Shown here piece by piece: positions 35,901 to 47,900 of a stretch of DNA of 64,000 nucleotides. The position numbers and the translations under genes were made by a program. The stretch's first letter is position 1. Every line of letters starts with the position of its first letter. Below the pieces are notes generated by a model. It was not told where the DNA came from and did not search any database. It saw only the letters and a list, made by a program, of their open reading frames with translations. This stretch comes from Tachypleus tridentatus (Eukaryota; Arthropoda; Merostomata; Xiphosura; Limulidae): contig NC_134831.1 of assembly GCF_004210375.1 (NCBI RefSeq), positions 44,178,035 through 44,242,034 on the forward strand, in the 5' to 3' direction.

Positions 35901-38900
35901 TTTTGTAGTGTGTGTAAAATTCTTTTATATGTAGAAGGCAGCAAAGAATGAGAATAGCAATTTATAGTAGAAATAACTGTCATGAAACATCTTTTCTTAC
36001 ATAACCATACACCTATACTAACCTTCCTGGATTTTTCATGATAGAAGTAACTATAATGAAGCATGTTCTTCTGGCATAACCATACACACACATATATACT
36101 AACCTTCCTAGGTGTTTCACGAGAGAAGTAACTGTAGGGGATAAATTTTAGGTGGCATTTATCACCAGCAGTGTGGTTTACAATGTCCATCTCACCATGA
36201 TGATCTACCCACAATTTGCCCACAATGATATTGTGGACAGTAGTGGTCACTTTGCGCCACGTGTAGTGATGTCCTGTACTTGTGAACTCCAGATGAGCAA
36301 TGCCGAGGGGAATAATTTGTAGATATTTTCCTCTAAATTTACTAGACATACTAAATTCTTGCCAACATTTCCATCCTCGACCTTCACAGTACTGGGCCAA
36401 CATTGGTGGATGATGGCTAACCTAGTTAAAATAATTTGCAGCAAAATATTTTTCTTAATAACACAACATTGTTACCATATATAAATTTTGTTTCTTCACT
36501 TTGAAATATCCTACAATTTCAAAATTTCTGTGAGGCTTGCATGTTTAGTTTGTTTATTTAATAAATGTCTTGAGTTCTTTCAGTATATTTATTGCAAGAA
36601 ATTATATCAGATGCCTCTTCATTCTTGTTACTTTGCTTGTATATATGACTAACCACAACATTTACAATCTCTAATTACTTCCATCCTCTTATTCAGAGCA
36701 TCAGAATATTACCACACATTGTTCTTCTCAAAACTGAGCAATATTCAATCTTAATGCCATACTGTACTGCAATCAGATAATAAGTACAAATAAATATATC
36801 TAGACATCTTGCAATCCTTTCATACTTGATCTAATCTACTTTTGCAATGCATTTATGTCTACAACTTTTCATACTCTATGACTTATTTAAGACTTCATGC
36901 CAATGATGAATATGTAAAAAGCATCTTAGAGGTTACAGCTTTATTGTAGGGGAAATCAAATACAGTGGTCTTTGAATACCATCTGGATCACATATGTGTG
37001 CTGACTACTCCCTTTTGTGATTGTCTCTCTCAAATAACAGCAATAAGGAGGTAGATAAACAGCACAGTTGAAAGTGGAGTTGTCAACAGAGAGAGCATCT
37101 TATATGTACTTGGACTAAGTAGCCAGGTGAGAGACCCCAATGATTCAGATATAACTGTCTCTAATTTTGAACGACTGAACAGACAATAGCAGCCAGCAGC
37201 ACCCACTACCAAAAGAGTTCTGTTCAACTTTAAAATCAAAGGAAAAGAACTGTCAATTTTACACTGTAATCACAGCTAATCATGTCATGTGTGTTTAGTA
37301 GTATTACATCTTAAACTTTGTTCTTTGATTCTCAGTCCAACAAGTTAACCACTCTTTGATACTAAGATGTAGTTTGCTTACTGGCTCTTTGTCTGTCCTG
37401 TGAAGTGACTGTATTTAAGTTTTTGAATGTCAGTATACCTAAATGTAATTTTATGAATGTTAACAAGAGGTGGGAAAGAAGGTATAAAAGTGCAGATATA
37501 CTGGACATAATGATACAGGAAACTATCTGAACCAAAAAGATGCAGAAGGTAAGGTGTGCTATGAGGCAAAAAAAACAAAAAAGAAAAAACAAAACAAATT
37601 AAAAATAACAATTTAATGGAAATAAAACACAATTATTGTTTAAAATGTAAAAAAAACATATATAGGAAAGGAAACAAACTGATAAAAAACTGTAAAACTA
37701 AAATGTATGCAAAAAGAGTAACTGTAGAAGAATATATATATGCAAAGATAAATTTTTGTCTGCTCTTTTGTGTAAGTGATAACAGTATATAAACAATGGA
37801 TCAACAGATACACATTCCAGCATGCTAACCATTAGACCATGCTCAGCTCAGTGGGTTCTTAATAGTGTTTTGACATAATTTACAAAAATAACTCTTTTCT
37901 TAAGACTAACCACATATATTTTGTGCCATAACTGTATATGTTTGTTAATAGAAGAAACCTAAAACTTGTACTGCATTCTTTAAATGGTTCAAAAGCCACA
38001 TTCCCAAAAAGAAGAAATTTCTCACATCCATGTGCAAAGTAGTTGATTGATTGATTGATTTAGTGTTTTATGGCACAAAGCAGCGAGGTTATCTGCACCA
38101 GACATTCGGTAAAAATGTAAAAAAAATATAAAAATAAATAAATAAATGTAGTAATAGACATAAATGGAAATGAAGGTAAAACAAAAAAGTATAAAACCAA
38201 TGTTGACACCTAGTCTACAATGTTAAGATAGAAGGCAGAGTATAAGAAGTTGTAAGGTATTTACTCTAGCAAAAAGGTAATGATCATAACCCGCCAGGAA
38301 GACTAACAGGTAAGTTCAAGAACCACCGTCAGTCACCTGAAGTTGGTCTTTCCAGTCCTGGTTCCGGGTTATGAGTCAATATGGCCAGTACTAAAAAGTT
38401 AAGTAGTAAAAGTGTGAAATGATATGCAGCAAAAGTATAATAACAACTCGCCAGGATGACTAACGAGTAGTTCAAACGGATAGTTCAAACAGGAGCGTTA
38501 GTCACCTGAAGTTGGCCTTTCCAGACCTGATGTGTAAAGTAGAAGAAACTTTTGAAAATAGGGATACTTCACATTTATGTATCTAATTCCTTAACAATTT
38601 TAAACCACTATTTAATAAAAGAAACATTTATTTAGGAATTAATCACCTCCATATATATATTACAACCATAATTTTTAAGCCAAAACAAAACATGTTGAAA
38701 TTAAACAAAATACACTACATTAAAAAAAAAGAGCATTAAATAATGATGATTGTATTTCTTTAACTTAAATAATGATGATGATTGTATTTCTTTAATTTAA
38801 AAACCTTTTTTTCTTCTTCAGGATGTAAGATGCCATTTTCTTTTTTTGAACCTGAATCAATAAAGTATAATTTCATTCAATACAACAAAGAGACATTTTC

Positions 38901-41900
38901 AAAATTTACTGTATTTTCCTTTTTTAATTTTTTCTTCATTTTTACATTTTTAACTTCTGAATGCTGGTCATGATTTCTATTCTTAGCAGTAGTTTTGTCC
39001 ATATGCATCACTTTTTCCTGCAATCCTTACAATGTAAGCAGTGTTGAAATTCATTGATATCTTGCATCTGATTCTAATTCAAAATTTTATGAAGAAATTT
39101 TATCATTAGTCTTTCATTTCTGATCAGAAATTGACTTGGATCTTTCCAAAAGTTTTATACCTAAACAATTTGCTAGAGGTTCTGAGCAAATGAAGAAGAA
39201 TACCATTATGTACAGCAATATACAAGTCTGATTTGATTGCAGGGTTAAAATGCATTTATATCTATAAACTTAACATACAATTATACCTGTAAATTAATGA
39301 GTAAAGACAATTTAAAATGACACCAGAGATGGGAAAATAAAACACAAAAAAGTAGTAATGTACATGTCAGTAAATTTATAAGTTACACGATTTATGACAG
39401 TAGTCATCAACAGGCGTTTCGGAACCTATTTTTCAAGGACCTTCCAAAATGTTTTTCACACTCTTTAAGGACTGATTCAAAATCTTCTCAAATCATTTTG
39501 ATGCACCAAAAGTTTAGAAAAGTGTTTTATTATAGTTTAAGATTGAAAGTTATTGCCAGCAAGAAACTCAAATTTGACACTTATTTTTATTCCTTTCATT
39601 TCCATCACTTTTTAAACATCTTTCTGCACAAGTTACAAAAATTACTGAGTTACATCAAAAAATTAATGAAACAACTTTACTATCAATGTATTGCACTGAA
39701 ATTAGCATTATCATGCACATTATAATTCAAAGTTTTATATAAGTTTGAATTTGTTTATTTTAAGAAAAATCTTTCATTAAAAATACTTATACTTCAGTTA
39801 TTTGTCACACGAACAATCACACATCTTAAAACCTTGCCTTTATTACTTGAATATAATCTAGCATACAATGTATGCCTGGAATGAATGTACTGAAACAGCA
39901 ATGTTTACATGTTCTTAATTCAAATTTTATCAAGTCAACTGGAGAACATAAAAAAATAAATAAATTTTTCCTCCACTTGACAGTAGTGACACCCAACTTT
40001 TTATTTGGTCATAACACTTTATTTCAAGCAACATATATTTATTTTACTGACAAGTTTATAACCAATAGAAAGAGTCAATTTTAAATTACAAACTCTCAAC
40101 TGTTATGTTAAAACTGATGTGCAATATTTATTATCAAGTACATCAAACAGCTGAAACATCATTTATTTTTTCATCCTTGCTAGCACTTGATGTTGTCTCT
40201 CATCTAAATACATATTACTAGTGTACATAGTTAAATTATATTTAGGTTTTACTTTAACATTTTATTTAATTATGTATAATAATGTAATATTTAAATTAAT
40301 ATTTGAAAGGTTTAATAATTTTTTTAATATAACTCAAACTTCATCCCAGTTTACGAGGGTTAACTTATTATGAAGTGCTAAAACATTTTGCTGGAGATTT
40401 TCGTATTGCTATCAAAGATACTATAATGTGCACCAAGGGCACTCATTGGCAGGTGTTGAGAAAAATTAATAAATTGTAATGGACAGGGAAGAAACCTAAA
40501 ACAATTAATGTAAACAAAAAGTGAAAAGGTAAGGACCTTATAAAACCAAAAGGAGATATTTTAAGATTATTCAACGAAGAGTTATAAAGTAAGGGCATAT
40601 TTCTATTTCTTAATTTTAAATATTTCATTGCACTGTACACTAATGATAATAGCCACAGTTAGTGACATAATAGAGAAAATGAAAATATCAGTGTTCATCT
40701 TAAAAAAAAACTTTTAATATTCGTTTAAGAGGTTATATAAGTTATGCAAATGATATTTGAAAACTGTAAGGTACAATAAAAGTATTTTTATTCTAAAAAT
40801 GAAACTTATCCTGCATTTGAACTACTCAGAATATGAATGCAAATAACTACAATACTGGATATCTAGTAAAAAATAGTAGAAAAAACAAAATATTCTATTT
40901 TTCTGAAACCAGACACCTTTATGTTCCTCTTAAGTTTCAAACAATTTTATCCACTAGTTTTATTTCTGGAATTAAATTTGAGAGAGAATTACATAACCTA
41001 ATTACAATGCAAGTAGGTTGATGTGAAAGGGTTAATATAAAGTAGGCTATGCCAACAATCTATTCAAACTTACTACTGTGTTTTAACCTTTCTGCTAAGG
41101 GTCTTCCTATTGTCAGATGTCAAAGGGCATGTATTCTTGTTTGTAGATGTAAATTCAAAATCTTATTGAACTAACATTTTATGAAGACATGGCAATAAAG
41201 TTTGGTATCAAATTGTAGATAATACATCAGATGTTACTATTACTCATTAGTTCATTTCTTAATTTAAAATTAAATATTAAAACAAAATTCCTAAATACAT
41301 ATTTCTGGGTGTCACATGGTATGTCGAATGCAGCTTTGGTTCAAATATATGTTTGTGATTTCCAAATACAAAGTCTGTAGTTACTTGCAAATTAAAATTG
41401 CCACTATTAACAAGCTATAATATAAAATAAGAACCTCCTGTCTCTTCTGTTTGCTGAAATATCATTATATTTAGCAAATCAAACACAGTGGCCTCATCCA
41501 CTTATTTCATTTTTGGAAATACTTCCTTATGTATACCCTTCTTAACTCTGTCATGACTTTATAACCAATCTAAAGTTCAGAATTTCCCTCACATGGTTTT
41601 CTCAGGCTCTTTAAGGCAGAAAGTTCCAAGAATATTTCTCTTGTCTGGAATCTTGGAAGGAAGGGGTAAGTCAAAATGTTGTTTGAAATATCTTATGTTT
41701 TTAAACTCAAATATAGCCTAGTTACTAAGCCTGATAAATTATAGTGGATTTCTGTTATACTGGTGTAGTAAAAATTTGACAATTTTCTGATGCATGAATG
41801 TATTTTTACTCTTACAATCAAAATTACTTTGTGTGTTGAATAGTTAACATTCGTAAGAAAAAAATTCATGTGCAAATCATTTCTTATAAAATCTTAAAAC

Positions 41901-44900
41901 TTAATTAAAAAATCTGATATTTTGTGTAGGGAAGCTTTGTAATGTTAACCAATAAGCTACAACATTTCATGAAAATATGCCACTATATGGTTATGAGGTC
42001 AGTCCTTGGGACCAAGCCTATGAGAGAGTTAAGATCAACAGTCATATTCAAAAGACTTTCAAACTTGGCATTAAGCTTTAAGATCCCAAGTCATACTCAA
42101 CATCATAACCAAAATGATATTAGGCAGTAATATCACAAAAGCCATGTCCAACAACATGATTAACTCTGATATTACCTTTATAGTCCCAAAAGTCATGCCC
42201 AATATCATAACCAAATATGACATTAGCTTTAAGATCACAAAAGTCATGTCCATCTTCTTGAACTTCAAAGTAAGCTTTGAACCACGATAAAAAAAATTAT
42301 GATCAACAACTTCAAACTTGACTTTAAGTTTCAACTTCAAAAATATAAAATGAAACTGATAGTTAGTCCTTAACTGTAATACTTTTTCCTAATTAGTAAA
42401 GACCTAAATTAATTGTAATGATGAATGACTAACTTCTAATATTAAACTTGTTCAATTCATAAGTTTTAATAAGAAAAATTATAAACAATATTTTTGACTT
42501 TACTGAAGTTAGTAAAAACAGACTTATTCACCAAAAAAGGTTATATTTCAAAAACAATATTGTAATAGATTTGTTTTACTAAAAAAAAACATACAAATTC
42601 ATCTTATAGCAAGCCAATGGAAGTAAGGCTGCACCTAGTGCAATGTTTCTGTGGGAGGTGTCACTGAATTTTAGGTTTTCAATGATTACAAGTAATTAGT
42701 AACAAGAAAATGAAAAACATAATACTGACAAGATTCTAATAATCCAGATTACATGGAGTTTAACTTCTTTAATTAATATTTTAAATTGGTTCAGAATATT
42801 ACACAAAGCTATATAACAGTCACCTGCAATATTTGTCCCTGGTTCTAAACCAATAGACTAGAGGGTAAAGTAGCTAAGATGTAGTGTCCACTGCCAATTC
42901 TTGGACTACTATAATTGAATAGTTGGATTTGACCTTCTCTCCTACAAAGTTCAGAACATGATCTTGAAGCAAGGATACACAAACCATGAGTAGAAGTTTA
43001 TGGTTCATCACGTCAATAAGCAAGCCACACCCAGTCCAACACAGAGATAATAAGTTCCCAAATATGATAAAAACCTGCAATCCTCAAGTTTACTGCAGGT
43101 TTCTGCCAACTTTCCATTCTTATTATTAACATTACTACTATTACAGGTATCTAGATATTTTTGTTTGTTTTAACTATGTATGATTTAAGACAAAGAAATC
43201 AATTTTTTTCTCTTATCAGTTGCAAATTTTCACTGAGACATTAAAATTTCCAGAAATTTTCTTTATAAAGGTATGATCACATCTTTCATAACTACATTTT
43301 TGTTTCTTTTGATAACTTTTCAATATGAATCAGGACTTAAAGTAATTTTGGTTTCTGAGATTAACAGAGATTCATTTAACTTTGGCAAAGTTCTGTTTGA
43401 CCAATAAAAATTAGCAGTCTCATATGTCAAGTTTAAAGGATAAAAATTCAATTTTGCATTCATTGAATTATTCCATAATATATACTTTTCCATGCGTTTG
43501 TTTTTTTTAAGTATTCTGTTACAGAATATCAAGCACATGACAAATATGAAAGATAAAAATAGCAAGTGCTTCAAATAATGCCTAACAGGCATGCCAACTG
43601 CAAACAAAAGGTCACACAAAGAGTAATTATCAATTACTCTAAACACGTTACATAATAAAGAAAAACGGAGATTTAAGCCGAGTAACATACCTGCTCAGAG
43701 ATACACCTCCAACCATAATCATCTGTTCGATCACATTCATATGTTTCACCCAGAAGTGGATTAAAGGGTTTGCCAGATCTGTTGCTTGTAGTGGCATACG
43801 ATGAAATGGTATAGGCAGCAACATAAGCCATTTGTTCACAAGTATCTTCCATTTTAGCAGCTTTATCTAACAGCTCAGAATACTCGTATTCTTCTGTGAG
43901 TCTTTGTAAGGTGGAAAGTGGTTCATTGAAATTAACCTAAGCATTAAAAATTGTCATAAAAATAAATGTGTGTTATTTAATACAAAATATGTTTCCATTA
44001 TTTAACAACACACAGTTATACATAAAACACATAAATAATAATAAATTTCAAACCATAATTTTGAACAAAATGTATTTGAATAAATCAGCCACCTCGATCT
44101 TATCATCTGACCAACTGTTAACTCCATTACATAAAGGCCAACCCTTTATATTTTTGCTTAGAACTCTGAAGGTTTCTTACAGCTTTGATACTTTTTCATT
44201 ATAACTATCCATATATTTTCATATCAGTGCAGTAAATTACTGAAGGAAGTAAATGAAAATATTAAGATATCCATTGATAATGCCGGCCTGCAATGGTATT
44301 AAGGTCAGGAAATGTTTACATGTTCTACAACAATTTGTATATTTCTCCATTACGTACAAATGTTACACAAAACATTACATGTACTTTTATATAAGTGAAC
44401 CATTTTAACTGAAATCAGGTCACATTTTGGTTTACTAAAACTCTTACAAACACTAGCTATAGATTTCTCCAGACAAATCATGATGAGAGAGTCCTATTAA
44501 TCATTACAGAACCCATGAGAAACACACTGCTAATATACATACAGTTATCTGGCTGCATGATGTGCATTTGGTAGCACTATGTAACAAAGGTTTTACTTTT
44601 TCTTGTTCCTGGGCAGAAAGTGTTATTTCCCGATTGCTTATGCCTAAAGTAAATGGAAAAGACCTATTTTTCTCTTCAAACTTTGCTTTTGTGACCTGGG
44701 TAATGAAATTTTCAAATTTACCCATTTTCCAGAACATTCCAGGTAGGTTCAGTGCTCAGTTGCTGATACAGAATTTTCTCGAACTTACAAGAATTTTCAA
44801 GAACTTTCTAGAATGTTGTAGAACTTGTGAGAATTTTCAAGAACCTTTTAGAATTTTCTAGAGCTTTCCATAGTAATATGCATACAGGGGCTCACCACTC

Positions 44901-47900
44901 ACCACTTCAGTTTAGTTCTAGCTGCCTAAGTGAACACATAGACCTATCTGATTTTATCAGAGATAGCATCAAGAAGCTGCAAGCATTCTACAGACGCATT
45001 CTGCTATGTATGTGACCAATTTATTAAGACAAGAGCGAAAAAGTACTCTGTGACAGCATTTCCTAAAATGTATGAAGCCCACAAGACATATTTCGGCATG
45101 CCTGTCAGAGATCAAGACAAACCTTGGGCACCTCATTTTACCTGCGAGCACTGCAAAAAGACTCTAAGGTAAAACGGACAATGTTTGCTTGCTTGAATGG
45201 TAAGATTTTATATTATACAAATTTTAGACCTTTAAAAATTTAAAATCTTTTTTTAATTTACAATAGTATAGAAAAAATATCACAAAATATTTTGCATGAA
45301 CCTCTTACACATTAGTTGTGGATGAAATAAATTTATTCCTCATAATAAGAATTTTATTTCGCTCTTTTGCAGGATGGTACAGAGAGGAAAAGAGAGCTAT
45401 GAAATTCACTATTCCAAGAATTTGGCATGTACCCACAGACCACTGCAGCTGGTGAGAGAAACCAATACTACCCCAACCAAAGAGACCTCAATCACTTGAT
45501 CAGAGATCTTGGTCTAACAAAGTCAAATGCTGAGACTATATTTGGGGGCTGATACATGAAAGTGATTTACATTACAGTTACAAATCTCAAAAAACTACTC
45601 ACTTCTAAACATTTTTGTTCATTTTTGTATAACTTTAGTGTAAATACAAGTAAATCTTAATTCAAATGTTGTTTTATTCAGACCTTATGTAAATGAAAAT
45701 GTGCAAATTTGCCTGTTTTTACATAGAAAGTAAGTTAATTTCTAAATTTTATTATACAGATCACAAAAGCAAAGTTTCAAGGGAATAATGGCCATTTTCT
45801 GTACTTTTACAATGTAAGCAATTAAGAGATAACACATACTATCCAGGAAGAAAATTTGTGTTACATAGCGTAGTATTTATTTATGTGTGCACTTTGAAAT
45901 TATTTTTACTTTTCAAGATTACTTATTTGTCACTACTGTAACAAGAGGTTGTGTAAATGACTAAAACATAATCTGTTACATTTGTGGTAAATTTTTGCAA
46001 GGATTTCTTCAAAAAAATGTATTACATGGATTTTGGAATAAAATTTGAAGACCAAGAAAAATCATGGGCTCTGCACAATGTTTGTGTCAAAGAAATGAGA
46101 GGATGGATTTAAAGGTAAGAAAAAATCTCTGCCTTCTGGAATTCCAGTAGTCTGATGTGAGCCTAGAAACCACAGATATGACTTACATTTTTACTCATGT
46201 GACTTGCAAGGAAATGACAATTAAAATATAAAAGGAAATCTATTATCCAAATCTTCAATCTGCTATAAGACCTGATCTATCTCTACCAATTCCAGTAGAG
46301 ACTCTTGTTACAGTTTCATTTGGTATCAGTACTAACAATGAGAGGGATTCTTTCCAACCTGAAATGTCTGATGAATAACTTTTCACACAAGGTGAACTTA
46401 GTGACTTGGTGAGAAGTGTGGATCTTCTAAAGCACTCTTCAGAGATTTGGGGCTGCTGACTTCAGGCTATGAACTTTCTCCATGGGCATCATTTTAATAA
46501 TACAGAAATTGTGAGAAAGTTTATAACAGACTTCTCACAAGAAGGTTCACTGTTTTATTACAACAATACCACTGAATTAATACCAATGCAGTGAATGATG
46601 ATTATTTGTTGATTCCTCCAAAAAGAGTTTAAAAGGTGTTCCGCTTCAAAATAGTGACATATTTGCATCAGTTCCTATTCCTCATTTGGTTCATTTGAAG
46701 GAAACATACAAAAATATCCAACTTCTTCTTAATAAGATTAAATATAAAGAACATGGTTTGATAATTTGTAGAGGCTTATAAGTCCTCTGTATGTCATTGG
46801 GTCAACAATCTCATTATACAGTTATACAAAGATTCCATGTTTCTTGCATGAATGGGAAAGAAGAGCATGAAATCATTACTGGATAAAGAAACAGCAGGCA
46901 TGCAGAGTGAGCCTGCTACCAGAATCTAAAAACATTGAACATTAAAGTTTGGTTGACATACAGAAAATTCTATTACCTCCACTTCACATACAACTACATG
47001 CAACACACTTTATAAAGGCCTTTGACAAAAATGGGAAATGTTTCAAGTATCTATGTGGGCAATTCCCAGCTCTTTCAGAGGCAAAAAACTTAAAGAAGGG
47101 ATTTTTTGTTTAGCCACAGATTAGAAAATTGACTTGTGATGAACAATTTGAAAGGATAAAAAGGAAAGTTGAAAAAACAAATTAGAGATTGCCTTTAACA
47201 CGTTGACTGCCAAGTATTTCAGCTGCTGAGGCAGCTCCTATGCCGGGTTTTTTTCAGCAAAATTGAGTAATTTTTAAAACGAAGAAAATAAGCAACAAAT
47301 ACTATTTTTTCTCTAAGCCAAACTTATAGTAGTACACAAAATGAAGAAATATGTACTGGACACCATAATTTCCTGAGAAGGGGTTTATAACCGGAACAGC
47401 AAAGGATTCAACATTCCAATCATTGTCATTAGGGCACTTTTTCTTGGAACTGTTCTTACCACGACTTCCAATATTACGTTTACTCCCTGGTGTTATGAAA
47501 TTTAATTTTTGAATTAAAAAACAAAAACAAAACATAAATAGCATTAAAATCAATTTTTACATCTAGTTTGCAATGATAAGAGAAAAAATACAGTAATATA
47601 AGGTGTAAAGGACTTTCTGTAGCTAAATTGTAATTATCATAACTCTCCAGGAAGACTAACAGGTAAGTTCAAATACCACTGTTAGACACCTGAAGTTGGC
47701 CTTTAAAATCCAGGTTCAGAGTAATTTGGGTTAATGGCTATTTTCAGAAAGTAATAAAAGTTTTAAAAGATCTGTAGCAAAATTTTAATTATAACTTGCC
47801 AGGATGACTAATGAGTAGTTCAAACAGCAGCATTAGTCACCTGAAGTTGACCTTTCCAGTCCTGGTTTTGAGTATTTTGACATTACAGCCATTTTCTAAT

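Noticed and set aside
43320-43688. 122-codon minus-strand frame joined to OSBP exon 4
   Set aside because: It begins just beyond the exon 4 donor in a different frame and is intron sequence.
44504-44737. Minus-strand frame of 77 codons beginning near 44737 as an OSBP exon
   Set aside because: OSBP exons 3 and 4 join in phase without it, and it has no flanking splice signals or OSBP similarity.
47636-47885. CRISPR-like or regulatory RNA repeat
   Set aside because: The two-unit repeat occurs at the matching 3' position of another LINE fragment, so it belongs to the LINE.
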